DNA of 64,000 bases from Marinomonas sp. CT5 (GTDB lineage Bacteria; Pseudomonadota; Gammaproteobacteria; Pseudomonadales; Marinomonadaceae), in contig NZ_CP025572.1 of the NCBI RefSeq assembly GCF_018336975.1, positions 2,304,055 to 2,368,054 on the forward strand, given 5' to 3'. Below are positions 8,240 through 17,759 of the stretch, in pieces. A model generated the notes under the pieces. That model was not told the origin of the DNA. It saw only the letters and a program-made list of their open reading frames with translations, and did not search any database. The position numbers and the translations under genes were made by a program. How positions within the stretch are numbered: position 1 is the stretch's first letter; each line of letters begins with the position of its first letter.

Positions 8240-9163
8240 ATGCGTAGAGACGATGATATTGAGATCCCAAGCCTGACTCTGGATCAAGATGAAGTCAGCG
8301 AAAGAAAGCCAGTAAGTGCAGCGGCCCCGAAAGGTCCCGTTAATCCAACACCTACAAAACCGGCTCATGCTCCCACAATTGTTCACAAGAAACCTAACCT
8401 AGCGGGCATTTATATTTTATTAATACTCATTTTGGTTGCTTCTGCTGGTGCCATGTATTGGTTATGGCAACAGAATATGCAATTACGTAATGAGTTATAT
8501 GGTGCTAAAAGTGAGATACAGAATTTAGACCATCAGCTCTTAGCAGCGGATGTGTCAGCAAATAAACAGGGTGAAACTCTAGAAGAAACACTGAAGAATC
8601 ACGATAGTGAAATCAGAAAGCTTTGGGGTGTCTCTTACGATACGAATAGAAAATCGATAGCAAGAAATGATGATGCGATTAAAGAGCTACAAAAGAAGCT
8701 TTCTTTATTGCGAGACTCAGTATCCACTCAGTCAAAACGTATTGCGGTCCAAGCGGAGGCGTTTAATGAAGTAGAGGCAGGGTATAACAAATTGGTACCT
8801 ACTGTTGCTTCTATTGATCAAACTGTTAAAGCGCTGGCATCTACTCAAGATGCTCAAGCTAAGCAATTAGAGTCGGCTGAAAATACAATAGCTAAGCAAG
8901 TGGGACAAAATGAGGCACAGGCTCTGAGCTTGGATCAAGTTCTACAAGATTTAAGTGTTCTGCAAAAGAAAGTGAATGCACTTGATAAAAAGGTTAGTGA
9001 TACTGGATCTGCTGATGTAGAGAGTATTCAGAAAACACTCGCCAAGCACCAAGATGCAATTGATTCAAGTGATGCCTTCAGAATTCAAGTTAATGGTGAA
9101 ATTATTCGTTTACGTAAGCAGATTAATCAGCTCATGCTGGAGCAGCAGCTAAACTCCCAGTAA
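8240..9163 (+). CDS. Single-pass membrane protein with long periplasmic coiled coil, function unknown
   Basis: This 307-residue protein is not recognised. Residues 1-55 are polar and proline-rich (AAPKGPVNPTPTKPAHAPT region), suggesting a disordered cytoplasmic tail. Residues about 56-76 form one transmembrane helix (IYILLILILVASAGAMYWLW). The rest (about 80-305) is heptad-rich coiled coil with many Gln, Lys and Ala residues, ending in LRKQINQLMLEQQL. This architecture suggests an inner-membrane anchored scaffold reaching into the periplasm. It precedes cysD but is separated from it by a strong terminator, so there is no operon link. The ATG has only a weak ribosome site. Confidence 0.75.
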   Translation: MRRDDDIEIPSLTLDQDEVSERKPVSAAAPKGPVNPTPTKPAHAPTIVHKKPNLAGIYILLILILVASAGAMYWLWQQNMQLRNELYGAKSEIQNLDHQLLAADVSANKQGETLEETLKNHDSEIRKLWGVSYDTNRKSIARNDDAIKELQKKLSLLRDSVSTQSKRIAVQAEAFNEVEAGYNKLVPTVASIDQTVKALASTQDAQAKQLESAENTIAKQVGQNEAQALSLDQVLQDLSVLQKKVNALDKKVSDTGSADVESIQKTLAKHQDAIDSSDAFRIQVNGEIIRLRKQINQLMLEQQLNSQ

Positions 9164-9185
9164 TCTATTTTTTCTGAGAGATTCT

Positions 9186-9212
9186 AAAAGGCCGATTTAT
9201 CGGCCTTTTTTT
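9186..9212 (+). terminator. Rho-independent terminator
   Basis: GGCCGAT / ATCGGCC with a short loop, A-run before and seven T after; 22 bases past the stop of the coiled-coil protein gene. Confidence 0.88.
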
Positions 9213-9339
9213 GTTTTGTATTCCTTTAGTTAGAACTTTAAGATCTTTCTCTTTTATTCGTATAAAGGTTTTAGTTATAAGCCTTTTTTAATATGCATAT
9301 TCTACTAAAGTCTAGATAGGTTGGTTTTTATAACCTAAA

Positions 9340-9355
9340 GGCATGCTATAGTTCA
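9340..9355 (+). promoter_or_regulatory. Candidate extended -10 promoter of cysDN
   Basis: A TGCTATAGT sequence (extended -10, hexamer at 9347-9352) lies 40 bases upstream of cysD, without a good -35 at normal spacing. That fits an activator-dependent promoter, as expected if CysB controls the operon. No CysB site can be named with confidence. Confidence 0.35.
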
Positions 9356-9391
9356 AAAAATGCTGAAGCCTGACAACAGAGATGAGAGATT

Positions 9392-10297
9392 ATGACAGAG
9401 GCAAGACTTACTCACTTAAAACAGCTAGAAGCCGAAAGTATTCACATTATACGTGAGGTTGCTGCTGAATTTGATAACCCTGTAATGCTTTATTCTATTG
9501 GTAAGGACTCAGCGGTAATGCTGCACCTTGCTATGAAAGCATTCTATCCAGGCAAACCACCGTTCCCTCTAATGCACGTGGATACAGGCTGGAAGTTTAA
9601 AGAAATGATCTCCTTCCGTGATGAATTAGTTGCCAAGCTTGGTTTGGAATTAATCGTTCACCAAAACCAAGAAGGTATAGAGCAAGGCATTGGACCTTTT
9701 ACACACGGTAGCTCAAAGCATACCGATGTGATGAAGACACAAGGTCTTAAGCAAGCGCTAGACAAATACGGTTTTGATGCTGCTTTTGGTGGAGCGCGCC
9801 GTGATGAAGAAAAATCTCGCGCCAAAGAACGTGTGTATTCTTTCCGAGATAAACAACATCGTTGGGACCCAAAAAACCAACGTCCAGAGCTGTGGAATAT
9901 TTATAACGGCAAAGTAAATAAAGGCGAGAGCATCCGTGTGTTCCCTTTGTCTAATTGGACTGAGTTGGATATTTGGCAATACATTTATTTAGAAAGCATT
10001 CCAATTGTGCCTTTGTACTTTTCTGCAAAACGTCCTGTAGTCGAACGTGATGGCACTTTGATCATGGTGGATGATGAGCGCATGCCTTTAAACGGTGAAG
10101 TGCCTGAGATGAAGTCTGTTCGTTTCCGTACGCTAGGCTGTTACCCATTGACGGGGGCGGTTGAGTCCGAAGCCGCTACACTACCTGAAATTATTCAGGA
10201 GATGTTGCTGACAAAAAGTTCAGAGCGTCAAGGGCGAATGATTGACCACGATTCATCTGGGTCAATGGAAGAGAAGAAAAAACAAGGCTATTTCTAA
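9392..10297 (+). CDS. cysD: Sulfate adenylyltransferase subunit 2 (CysD)
   Basis: This 301-residue catalytic subunit of ATP sulfurylase converts sulfate and ATP to adenosine 5'-phosphosulfate, driven by GTP hydrolysis in CysN. It belongs to the PAPS-reductase-like PP-loop family: [12 protein letters not shown] (about 35-46) is the nucleotide loop. The [20 protein letters not shown] stretch (about 133-152) and the [10 protein letters not shown] segment are typical of CysD. Length matches E. coli CysD. The ATG follows GATGAGAG. CysN starts 18 bases downstream, in the usual cysDN operon. Confidence 0.96.
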   Translation: MTEARLTHLKQLEAESIHIIREVAAEFDNPVMLYSIGKDSAVMLHLAMKAFYPGKPPFPLMHVDTGWKFKEMISFRDELVAKLGLELIVHQNQEGIEQGIGPFTHGSSKHTDVMKTQGLKQALDKYGFDAAFGGARRDEEKSRAKERVYSFRDKQHRWDPKNQRPELWNIYNGKVNKGESIRVFPLSNWTELDIWQYIYLESIPIVPLYFSAKRPVVERDGTLIMVDDERMPLNGEVPEMKSVRFRTLGCYPLTGAVESEAATLPEIIQEMLLTKSSERQGRMIDHDSSGSMEEKKKQGYF

Positions 10298-10315
10298 GTT
10301 TGGAGTAAAGAAAGA

Positions 10316-11929
10316 ATGTCTCACCAATCAGAATTGATCAGCCAAGACATACTTGGTTATTTGAAACAACATGAAGAAAAAGACTTATTGCGTCTTCTTA
10401 CTTGCGGCAATGTTGACGATGGAAAAAGTACACTCATCGGCCGCTTACTTCATGACTCAAAATTGATCTACGAAGATCATTTAGATGCCGTAAAACGTGA
10501 TAGTAAAAAATCTGGTACACAGGGTGAAGAAGTTGATTTGGCTTTGTTGGTTGATGGCCTTCAAGCTGAGCGTGAGCAGGGCATCACTATCGATGTGGCT
10601 TACCGTTATTTTTCCACTGAAAAGCGTAAGTTTATCATTGCCGATACGCCAGGGCATGAGCAATATACTCGTAATATGGCAACAGGTGCGTCCACTTGTG
10701 ACCTCGCTATTATTCTGATTGACGCTCGCTATGGTGTGCAAACTCAAACACGTCGTCATAGCTATATTGCTTCCTTGTTAGGCATTAAGCACGTTGTGGT
10801 CGCGATCAATAAAATGGATTTGGTTGAGTTCTCTGAAGAGAAGTTTAACCAGATCAAAGATGACTATTTGAAATTTGTTGATCAACTTGGCGATCGCAAG
10901 CCTGAAGATATTTACTTTGTTCCAATGTCCGCATTGCGCGGTGATAACGTGGTGAATGCGTCAGAAAGTACGCCTTGGTATCAAGGTGGTCCACTGATGT
11001 CAATTTTGGAAACCGTTCAGATAAATCGTGATGTTAAGCGTGATGCTTTCCGATTGCCTGTTCAGTATGTCAATCGTCCGAACTTAGATTTTCGTGGCTT
11101 CTCTGGAACCATTGCTGCCGGTGTTGTAAAGCCTGGCGATAAAGTGGTGGCTTTACCTTCTGGTAAACAGTCAACAGTAGATAGAGTGGTTACATTTGAT
11201 GGGGATCTTGATAGCGCTAAAGCAGGTCAAGCGGTCACCATTACATTGAAAGATGAAATAGATATCAGTCGCGGTGACATGTTGTCACATGTTGGTCAAG
11301 AGTCACTTATTGCATCAACGCTTCGATCTTCTATTGTTTGGATGGCAGACCAGCCATTGGTGCCAGGTAAGTTATACGACTTTAAGCTAGGCACACAAAC
11401 GGTTCCGGGTAAGGTGCATCATTTTAATCACCGTATTGATGTAAATACGCTTGAAGTGAGTGATATTGACTCATTGGAGTTAAACGGTATTGGCGATGCG
11501 GTTATACAGTTTGATGCACCGGTGGCGTTTGATGAATACACAGACAGTCGCTTCACTGGAGCATTGATCATCATTGATCGCTTGACCAATGTAACCGTGG
11601 GTGCTGGCATGGTTGAAGAAGCTGTGGCAGAGCTGGATCAAGACACGATTGTTAGTGCAGAAGATCGTGCAGCAAGACTCGGGCAGAAACCCGCTGTCAT
11701 TGCTTTAGCAGATAGTGTCTTGAAGCAAGGTCACGCTCTTGAACGTCTTTTGTTGCGAAAAGGCGTTGTGTCTTTAGTAAAAGCAGACGCGACAGCTCAA
11801 GAAGCGGCCTTAATTCGACAGACTGGCGTTGCTTTGTTGGTGGCAGACACCGCAGTAGCAGATTCTGAAATTGTTGAAGCGACTCTTGAGGAAGTTGTGG
11901 ACTTGATTGCAGAAAGCGTTCAGCTTTAA
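10316..11929 (+). CDS. cysN: Sulfate adenylyltransferase subunit 1 (CysN) with degenerate C-terminal extension
   Basis: This 537-residue GTPase subunit of ATP sulfurylase is EF-Tu-like, with G1 GNVDDGKST (31-39), G3 DTPGHEQ (about 110) and G4 NKMD (about 165). Two beta-barrel domains follow, up to about residue 440. Standalone CysN is about 475 residues and the CysNC fusion about 630. The extra tail here (about 447-537) opens with [14 protein letters not shown], which resembles the start of the APS-kinase domain in CysNC. However, the P-loop is missing and the tail is about half the normal kinase length. I read it as a relic of a CysC domain; APS kinase would then be encoded elsewhere. Confidence 0.93.
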   Translation: MSHQSELISQDILGYLKQHEEKDLLRLLTCGNVDDGKSTLIGRLLHDSKLIYEDHLDAVKRDSKKSGTQGEEVDLALLVDGLQAEREQGITIDVAYRYFSTEKRKFIIADTPGHEQYTRNMATGASTCDLAIILIDARYGVQTQTRRHSYIASLLGIKHVVVAINKMDLVEFSEEKFNQIKDDYLKFVDQLGDRKPEDIYFVPMSALRGDNVVNASESTPWYQGGPLMSILETVQINRDVKRDAFRLPVQYVNRPNLDFRGFSGTIAAGVVKPGDKVVALPSGKQSTVDRVVTFDGDLDSAKAGQAVTITLKDEIDISRGDMLSHVGQESLIASTLRSSIVWMADQPLVPGKLYDFKLGTQTVPGKVHHFNHRIDVNTLEVSDIDSLELNGIGDAVIQFDAPVAFDEYTDSRFTGALIIIDRLTNVTVGAGMVEEAVAELDQDTIVSAEDRAARLGQKPAVIALADSVLKQGHALERLLLRKGVVSLVKADATAQEAALIRQTGVALLVADTAVADSEIVEATLEEVVDLIAESVQL

Positions 11930-11939
11930 GGCATAAACT

Positions 11940-11985
11940 TTTAGTCGAAAAAAAAACAGCCTTGAGCTGTTTTTTTTCGACTAAA
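11940..11985. terminator. Large bidirectional terminator between cysN and the siderophore-interacting protein
   Basis: A nearly perfect inverted repeat has an outer arm TTTAGTCG / CGACTAAA and an inner arm AACAGC / GCTGTT with A/T runs between. It is symmetrical, serving both converging genes. Confidence 0.88.
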
Positions 11986-11987
11986 GA

Positions 11988-12728
11988 CTAAGCCATTTCT
12001 TCAGCATCAATTTGCTTCACTTTCTTATGCTGGTCTTCATTATTTCCATGTTTCCAATAACTAGAAATATACAAATTCTCTTTCTTGATTCTTAGCTCAT
12101 TTTTTAAATAAGAACGCAGAGACTTCATGCTGCTAAATTCGCAGGCCACCCAAGCAGAAATGTTGTCTTCGGGCAAATTTAATGACTTAACGTGCTCTAG
12201 TAATAAGCTATCTTTCTCACCTGGCTGGGCGTTAATGATCCATTTTATGTCGATACCATCCGGGTGTTTCAATGGCTGAATATCCTCCCCAGAAATCACT
12301 TCCAAAACAGCGTAACCTTTGCTGTTTTGAGGTAACTTTTCTAAGGACACGCTAATGGCCGGCAGGGCGGTCATATCGCCAACAAATAACATCCACTCAG
12401 CGGATTTATCAATCTGTTTTTTGGGGCCGGGACCTCCAACAAGAATAGTGTCATTGGGTTGAGAATGTAGAGCCCAAGAAGAGGCTGGGCCGCCGTCCTT
12501 ATGCAGAACAAAATCGATATCTATTTCATCTTTTCGTTGATGACGAATAGTGTAAGTTCTCATTAATGGTTTTTGATCTTTGCTTGGAAAAATTAACTTA
12601 ACATAAGCACTTTCTTGGTCATCAGGTATGGTGTGAATATTCATGCCGCCTAGTGTAATGCGAAGCATGTTTTTTGTTATGTTGGTCTTACGAATAACGG
12701 TGAGTTCGCGAGGTTGCAATTTGCTCAT
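11988..12728 (-). CDS. Siderophore-interacting protein (FAD-dependent ferric-chelate reductase family)
   Basis: This 246-residue protein of the ViuB/YqjH/FhuF-like SIP family releases iron from ferric siderophores in the cytoplasm using FAD and NAD(P)H. It has the FAD-binding RTYTIR motif (about 57-62), the FVLHKDGGPASSWA segment (about 73-86), the GGPGPKK loop (about 98-104) and a C-terminal Rossmann part with VGDMTALPAI and WVACEFSS. The terminal SSYWKHG motif is characteristic of the family. A Fur-box-like sequence lies about 75 bases upstream, consistent with induction by iron starvation. It stands alone; no siderophore biosynthesis genes are nearby. Confidence 0.9.
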   Translation of the reverse strand: MSKLQPRELTVIRKTNITKNMLRITLGGMNIHTIPDDQESAYVKLIFPSKDQKPLMRTYTIRHQRKDEIDIDFVLHKDGGPASSWALHSQPNDTILVGGPGPKKQIDKSAEWMLFVGDMTALPAISVSLEKLPQNSKGYAVLEVISGEDIQPLKHPDGIDIKWIINAQPGEKDSLLLEHVKSLNLPEDNISAWVACEFSSMKSLRSYLKNELRIKKENLYISSYWKHGNNEDQHKKVKQIDAEEMA

Positions 12729-12802
12729 TTTGGTCCCTTACGTTAGGGCGTCTTAGTATACCTAACGGATTTGATTATTGGATTTGAGGTAATTTCTTAT
12801 GT

Positions 12803-12821
12803 GAGAATGATTATCAAAATA
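12803..12821. promoter_or_regulatory. Fur-box-like operator
   Basis: The 19 bases GAGAATGATTATCAAAATA match 14 of 19 positions of the Fur consensus. The site lies upstream of the ferric-chelate reductase gene, whose product class is classically Fur-repressed. Confidence 0.65.
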
Positions 12822-12953
12822 AAAGAATATAATTGACATGGTCAACTATATTCTCTCTGTTGCAAAATACAATGACTATTCAGTTTGATTCTTAGTGTTG
12901 TGGAGGTGGTGCTCTTAGTAGAGTGAAGCATTACAATGCTGCAGTAAAAGTGA

Positions 12954-13460
12954 ATGGACATGAAGGTGATGAATAAAAGTGACGTATACAAAACAATAAC
13001 GGCCACGTTGTTGAAGCGTTATGAAAATGCAAAATGGGCGGCTAATCAGGCCCATGAAGCGGCCACAAATGAAGAGAGTATTGCTGAAAACAAATACGAC
13101 ACATTCGGCTTAGAGGCCTCATATCTAGCACATGGCCAATCTCAGAGAGTGGTTGAGTGTGAAAAAGACTGGCTTGTTTTCCATAAAAAACAGCTTGTTG
13201 AATTTACTGAAGAGGATAGTGTCGATCTGTGGAGTTTAGTTACATTAAGCAATTTTGACTCAGCTAGTGAAGTAAACAGGTACTTCTTTGTGTCACCATG
13301 CTCTGGCGGTCTCAATATTATAATAAACGATGAAACGGTCTATCTGGTGACGCCATTTAGTCCGGTTGGTAAGTTGCTGTTAGGAAAAATGGTAGGTGAT
13401 GAACTGAAACTACCGAAAAATGGTGAGCAAACGGCTTACGAAATAACCAGTATTGCATAA
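12954..13460 (+). CDS. GreA/GreB C-terminal-domain-like protein with a different N-terminus
   Basis: This 168-residue protein has an N-terminal helical part rich in Ala and charged residues, with AENKYDTFGLEASYLAHGQ (about 43-61). Its C-terminal domain resembles the FKBP-like C-domain of GreA/GreB and Rnk, ending with VTPFSPVGKLLLGKMVGDEL (about 131-150). True Gre factors have an N-terminal coiled coil with acidic tip residues that enters the RNA polymerase channel; that hallmark is not evident here. Homologues of this shape are annotated as GreAB-like proteins in many gammaproteobacteria. RNA-polymerase binding is inferred. An alternative start at 12969 (MNKSD) is possible. It is followed by aspS from a separate promoter. 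Confidence 0.75.
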   Translation: MDMKVMNKSDVYKTITATLLKRYENAKWAANQAHEAATNEESIAENKYDTFGLEASYLAHGQSQRVVECEKDWLVFHKKQLVEFTEEDSVDLWSLVTLSNFDSASEVNRYFFVSPCSGGLNIIINDETVYLVTPFSPVGKLLLGKMVGDELKLPKNGEQTAYEITSIA

Positions 13461-13519
13461 AGCGACAGTTGAAAAGGACAAATTTGTCTCAGGCTCTAGA
13501 GAGTCTGACTGTGTTCGCA

Positions 13520-13525
13520 TATAAT
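13520..13525 (+). promoter_or_regulatory. Candidate -10 element for aspS
   Basis: A perfect TATAAT lies about 123 bases upstream of the aspS ATG. No good -35 hexamer is seen at 17 bases, so this is weak evidence for a promoter. Confidence 0.3.
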
Positions 13526-13647
13526 GCTTTGCCTTAAAATATTCTGTTCTTCTGTTCGATGCTTAAAACACTAAACCTTACTGATCGAATAGAAAACGTT
13601 CTAAGAACAAATCACTCTCTTACTGAGACAGTAATAGGAAAGAAATT

Positions 13648-15417
13648 ATGCGCAGCCATTATTGCGGCGAGTTAAATGCTTCTAATATTTCACAAGAAAT
13701 TACCCTATGCGGTTGGGTACATCGTCGCCGTGACCACGGCGGTGTTATTTTCTTAGACGTTCGTGATCGCGAAGGTATAACCCAAGTTGTTTTCGATCCA
13801 GATCGCGCAGAGAGCTTTGCTCTTGCTGACAGTGTTCGTAATGAGTTTGTTGTTAAACTGAAAGGATTGGTTCGTGCTCGTCCCGAAGGTACGGTCAACC
13901 CAAATATGAACACGGGTGAAATTGAAGTATTGGGCACTGAGCTTGAAATTCTTAATGCTGCACAAACGCCACCATTTCAATTGGATGAGCATCAATCTGT
14001 TGGTGAAGATGTACGTCTAAAAAATCGTTTTATCGATTTACGCCGTCCTGAAATTCAGCAAAAAATGCGTTTCCGTTCAAAGGTAACTTCAGTATTACGT
14101 CGCTATTTAGACGATAATGGCTTTTTGGATATTGAAACACCAATTTTGACCCGTGCAACACCTGAAGGTGCACGCGACTATTTGGTTCCAAGCCGTACTC
14201 AGCAAGGTAGCTTTTTTGCGCTTCCTCAATCACCTCAGTTATTTAAACAGCTATTAATGGTTTCAGGGTTTGACCGTTATTACCAAATCGCCAAATGTTT
14301 CCGCGACGAAGATTTACGTGCCGATCGTCAGCCAGAGTTTACTCAAGTAGACATTGAAACGTCATTCATGAGTGAGCAAGAAATCATGGCCATGACGGAA
14401 GATATGATTGTTGGCTTGTTTAAAGAGTTAATGGATATCGATTTGGGAACTTTCCCTCGTATGCCTTATTCAGAAGCAATGGAAACCTACGGTAGTGATA
14501 AACCAGACCTACGTATTCCATTAACCATTGTTACTGTTTCTGACTTGATGGCTGGTGTTGACTTTAAAGTGTTCTCTGGTCCGGCTACTGATCCTAAAGG
14601 TCGTGTTGCAGCTCTTAAAGTGCCTGGTGGTAACTCGCTGACTCGTAAGCAAATTGATGATTACACCAAATTCGTATCTATCTATGGTGCGAAAGGTTTG
14701 GCTTATATTAAGGTTAATGATAAATCTAACCTTGAAGAAGGTCTGCAATCACCAATTGTTAAATTCTTGCCAGTAGAGGTTCGTGCCGCTTTATTGGAGC
14801 GCCTTGAGGCAGAAGACGGTGATTTAATCTTCTTTGGTGCAGATTCAGCGAAAGTCGTAAACGAAGCTCTTGGTGCTCTACGTTGCAAATTGGGTGAAGA
14901 CTTGGATCTTTATACTTGCAAATGGGCGCCTCTGTGGGTGGTTGATTTCCCTATGTTTGAAGAAACAGGTGACGGCGGTATTACAGCTATTCACCATCCA
15001 TTTACAGCGCCTTCTTGTTCACCAGAAGACCTTAAGGCGAACCCTTTGAGTGCATTGTCACAGGCATACGATATGGTGCTTAATGGTACCGAGCTTGGTG
15101 GTGGTTCTATTCGTATTCACCAGCCTTCAATGCAGGAAACTGTCTTCGGGTTGTTGAATATCAGCAAAGAAGAACAAGAAGAGAAATTTGGCTTCTTGCT
15201 CGATGCATTGAAATACGGTGCGCCGCCACACGGTGGTTTGGCATTCGGTCTTGATCGACTTGTCATGTTGATGACGGGCTCGAATTCAATCCGTGATGTT
15301 ATCGCTTTCCCTAAAACACAAAGTGCTACGTGTTTGCTGACTCAAGCGCCAGGTGAAGTGAGTGAAAAACAACTAAAAGAGTTGAATATTCGAGTTAGAA
15401 AACCTATCGTTGAATAA
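13648..15417 (+). CDS. aspS: Aspartate--tRNA(Asp/Asn) ligase
   Basis: This 589-residue class II synthetase charges tRNA with aspartate. It starts with the OB-fold anticodon-binding domain (residues 1-105, [17 protein letters not shown]). The catalytic core carries [10 protein letters not shown] (about 194-203), motif 2 [14 protein letters not shown] (about 217-230) and motif 3 [13 protein letters not shown] (about 529-541). The bacterial GAD insertion lies between about 280 and 420. Length matches bacterial AspRS. The ATG has a good AGGAAAG ribosome site. A terminator follows 64 bases past the stop, separating it from ruvC. Confidence 0.98.
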   Translation: MRSHYCGELNASNISQEITLCGWVHRRRDHGGVIFLDVRDREGITQVVFDPDRAESFALADSVRNEFVVKLKGLVRARPEGTVNPNMNTGEIEVLGTELEILNAAQTPPFQLDEHQSVGEDVRLKNRFIDLRRPEIQQKMRFRSKVTSVLRRYLDDNGFLDIETPILTRATPEGARDYLVPSRTQQGSFFALPQSPQLFKQLLMVSGFDRYYQIAKCFRDEDLRADRQPEFTQVDIETSFMSEQEIMAMTEDMIVGLFKELMDIDLGTFPRMPYSEAMETYGSDKPDLRIPLTIVTVSDLMAGVDFKVFSGPATDPKGRVAALKVPGGNSLTRKQIDDYTKFVSIYGAKGLAYIKVNDKSNLEEGLQSPIVKFLPVEVRAALLERLEAEDGDLIFFGADSAKVVNEALGALRCKLGEDLDLYTCKWAPLWVVDFPMFEETGDGGITAIHHPFTAPSCSPEDLKANPLSALSQAYDMVLNGTELGGGSIRIHQPSMQETVFGLLNISKEEQEEKFGFLLDALKYGAPPHGGLAFGLDRLVMLMTGSNSIRDVIAFPKTQSATCLLTQAPGEVSEKQLKELNIRVRKPIVE

Positions 15418-15480
15418 TTGAAAATTTCTTAAACTTATTGTAAAACAGTAAGTTATGTTTAGGGAATGAAAGAAAAATGT

Positions 15481-15508
15481 AAAAGGCCGCTTATTAGCGG
15501 CCTTTTTT
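15481..15508 (+). terminator. Rho-independent terminator after aspS
   Basis: GGCCGC / GCGGCC stem (15485-15490 with 15497-15502) with flanking A and T runs. Confidence 0.88.
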
Positions 15509-15576
15509 ATGATTTAGCATTGCATACTTTGTAAAGGGCTGTTGAAATATACAGTTATTATATAAGGCACTAAATT

Positions 15577-16134
15577 ATGCCCACGACTAGAATATTAGCA
15601 ATTGATCCAGGGTCAAGAATTACAGGCTTTGGAATCGTTGATGTTATAAATGGTAAATCCTTTTATGTTAATAGCGGTTGCATACGGCTGCCCGATGAAG
15701 TGTTATCAGTTCGTCTTAAGCATATTTTTCAAAATGTTTCTGCTTTATTGGAAGAATATAAGCCGAATGAATTTGCTATCGAAGAAGTGTTTTTAGCAAA
15801 AAATGCCAATTCAGCATTAAAACTGGGTCAAGCTAGGGGCGCGGCCATTGTCGCCGCTTCACTTCAAGAGTTGGTTGTACACGAATATGCTGCTCGACGC
15901 GTTAAGCAGTCTGTTGTGGGAAATGGTAACGCCGATAAAACCCAAGTGCAGATGATGGTTCAGCTTTTACTGAACCTGACTTCCAAGCCCCAAGCGGATG
16001 CCGCTGATGCTTTAGCTATTGCTTTATGTCATGCTAATAGCCGGACCTCCGGTGGTTTAGAGTATGGTGTCGGAAAAAGAGCAGGGCGCGCTTCTAAGCG
16101 TTGGACAGAACTAAATGTAAGGAAAACTTTGTGA
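15577..16134 (+). CDS. ruvC: Holliday junction endonuclease RuvC
   Basis: This 185-residue resolvase cuts Holliday junctions made during recombination, acting with RuvAB. The catalytic acidic residues are present: Asp10 (AIDPGSRITG), Glu69 (AIEEVF), Asp141 and Asp144 (DAADALAIALCH). The gene begins a run that continues into ruvA, ruvB and the tol cluster. Its TGA overlaps the GTG start of ruvA (GTGA), indicating coupling. The ATG follows AAGGCAC. The C-terminus is slightly longer than in E. coli (173 residues), with a basic tail. Confidence 0.97.
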   Translation: MPTTRILAIDPGSRITGFGIVDVINGKSFYVNSGCIRLPDEVLSVRLKHIFQNVSALLEEYKPNEFAIEEVFLAKNANSALKLGQARGAAIVAASLQELVVHEYAARRVKQSVVGNGNADKTQVQMMVQLLLNLTSKPQADAADALAIALCHANSRTSGGLEYGVGKRAGRASKRWTELNVRKTL

Positions 16135-16733
16135 TCGGACGTATTGTCGGCACTTTGGTAGAAAAGACACCACCAGAATTGATGGTTGACGTGGGTGGTA
16201 TAGGCTATGAAATAAGTGCATCAATGACCACCATCTACGATTTGCCCCAAATCGGCGGGCAAGTCACTCTGTATACACACTTACTTGTTAAAGAAGACTC
16301 TCATACGCTTTATGGTTTTATAGATAAAAATGAGCGTGCTTTATTTAGAGTGCTGATAAAAGTGAATGGCATAGGCCCCAAAATGGCGCTAGCAATCTTA
16401 TCTAGTATGTCTTCAGAAGAGCTAATAAATAATGTACAAGAATCTGATGTAACGGCCTTAACTCGTATTCCAGGGGTTGGAAAGAAAACAGCAGAGCGTT
16501 TAATTATTGAATTAAGAGATAAACTTGGCCAAGCCGCTAAAACCGACTTGTTTACTGCACCAGCTGTATTGCGTCAAGTGCAAGCCGACCCAAGGCAAGA
16601 GGCTGAAGCGGCACTAATATCACTTGGCTACAAGCCTCAAGAGGCTGCTAAGGCGATAGCGAGTGTTCCTGTAGACGCATCAAATAGTGAAGATGTCATT
16701 AAGGCTGCGCTGAAAGGAATGCTGAGGAAATAA
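16131..16733 (+). CDS. ruvA: Holliday junction branch migration complex subunit RuvA
   Basis: This 200-residue DNA-binding subunit forms a tetramer on the four-way junction and loads the RuvB motors. The order is an OB-fold (1-63), helix-hairpin-helix motifs (VNGIGPKMALAIL about 72-84, IPGVGKKTAERLI about 108-120) and a C-terminal RuvB-binding domain (SLGYKPQEA about 162-170). I set the start at the GTG at 16131, which gives the canonical (V/M)IGRIVGTL opening and follows AAGGAAA. A longer frame from 16101 would add residues not found in RuvA and overlap ruvC by 34 bases. Confidence 0.97.
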   Translation: MIGRIVGTLVEKTPPELMVDVGGIGYEISASMTTIYDLPQIGGQVTLYTHLLVKEDSHTLYGFIDKNERALFRVLIKVNGIGPKMALAILSSMSSEELINNVQESDVTALTRIPGVGKKTAERLIIELRDKLGQAAKTDLFTAPAVLRQVQADPRQEAEAALISLGYKPQEAAKAIASVPVDASNSEDVIKAALKGMLRK

Positions 16734-16736
16734 ACA

Positions 16737-17750
16737 ATGATTGAACAAGATCGCATTATTTCTGCAGAAATTAAAGGGAGCGATAGACAAGTTGATCGTG
16801 CTATTCGACCGCAAGCATTGGCTGAGTATATTGGTCAGCCCGTAGTTCGTGAACAGATGGAAATCTTTATCCAGGCGGCGCGTCAACGAGGCGAACCTTT
16901 AGATCATACATTAATATTTGGTCCGCCTGGGTTAGGAAAAACCACTCTTGCCAATATCATTGGTAATGAAATGGGAGCAGAGGTCAGAACAACGTCTGGC
17001 CCTGTTTTGGAAAGAGCGGGAGATCTCGCAGCACTGCTGACTAATTTGAATGAGGGTGACATTCTATTTATTGATGAAATACATAGATTAAGCCCAGCAA
17101 TCGAAGAGGTTCTATATCCAGCTATGGAAGATTACATGCTGGATATCATGATTGGTGAAGGGCCTGCTGCGCGGTCAATTAAAATTGAACTCCCAGCCTT
17201 TACTCTTGTCGGAGCAACTACCCGTGCGGGACTTTTAACATCACCGTTGAGAGATCGTTTTGGCATTGTCCAGCGTTTAGAGTTTTATGATGTCGAGTCG
17301 TTAACAACGATTGTCGCTCGTTCTGCGGGTAAAATGGGGATGCAATTGGATCAATCTGGGTGTTTCGAAGTGGCTCGGCGATCCAGAGGCACACCAAGAA
17401 TAGCAAATCGCTTGTTACGCCGTGTGAGAGATGTTGCTCAAGTCAGTGGAGAGCAACTTGTTGGGCAAAAAGTTGCCCAGAGGGCATTGGATATGTTAAG
17501 TGTAGATAGCCAAGGGTTCGATCACTTAGATAGACGTATGTTATTGACTATGATAGAAAAGTTTGATGGAAGACCTGTTGGGCTAGACAGTGTGTCCGCA
17601 GCATTAGGCGAAGATAAAGATACAATTGAAGACGTCATAGAGCCGTTTTTGATTCAGCAAGGTTTTGTTATCCGAACCCCAAGAGGGCGTCAGGTTACAA
17701 AACGTGCGTATGAACATTTTAATTACCAACTACCTTCAGATTTTAAATAG
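16737..17750 (+). CDS. ruvB: Holliday junction branch migration helicase RuvB
   Basis: This 337-residue AAA+ motor drives branch migration with RuvA. Walker A GPPGLGKT is at 62-69, Walker B with DEIHRLS at about 112-118, sensor 1 in LVGATTRAG and the arginine finger in LRDRFGI (about 170-176). A winged-helix domain follows ([15 protein letters not shown] near the end). It starts 3 bases after the ruvA stop and ends only 9 bases before tolQ. In most relatives ybgC lies between ruvB and tolQ; here it is missing. Confidence 0.98.
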   Translation: MIEQDRIISAEIKGSDRQVDRAIRPQALAEYIGQPVVREQMEIFIQAARQRGEPLDHTLIFGPPGLGKTTLANIIGNEMGAEVRTTSGPVLERAGDLAALLTNLNEGDILFIDEIHRLSPAIEEVLYPAMEDYMLDIMIGEGPAARSIKIELPAFTLVGATTRAGLLTSPLRDRFGIVQRLEFYDVESLTTIVARSAGKMGMQLDQSGCFEVARRSRGTPRIANRLLRRVRDVAQVSGEQLVGQKVAQRALDMLSVDSQGFDHLDRRMLLTMIEKFDGRPVGLDSVSAALGEDKDTIEDVIEPFLIQQGFVIRTPRGRQVTKRAYEHFNYQLPSDFK

Positions 17751-17759
17751 AGGTTAATA

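Noticed and set aside
10481..10759. Minus-strand frame inside cysN
   Set aside because: It is the reverse complement of well-conserved GTPase coding sequence with no support of its own.
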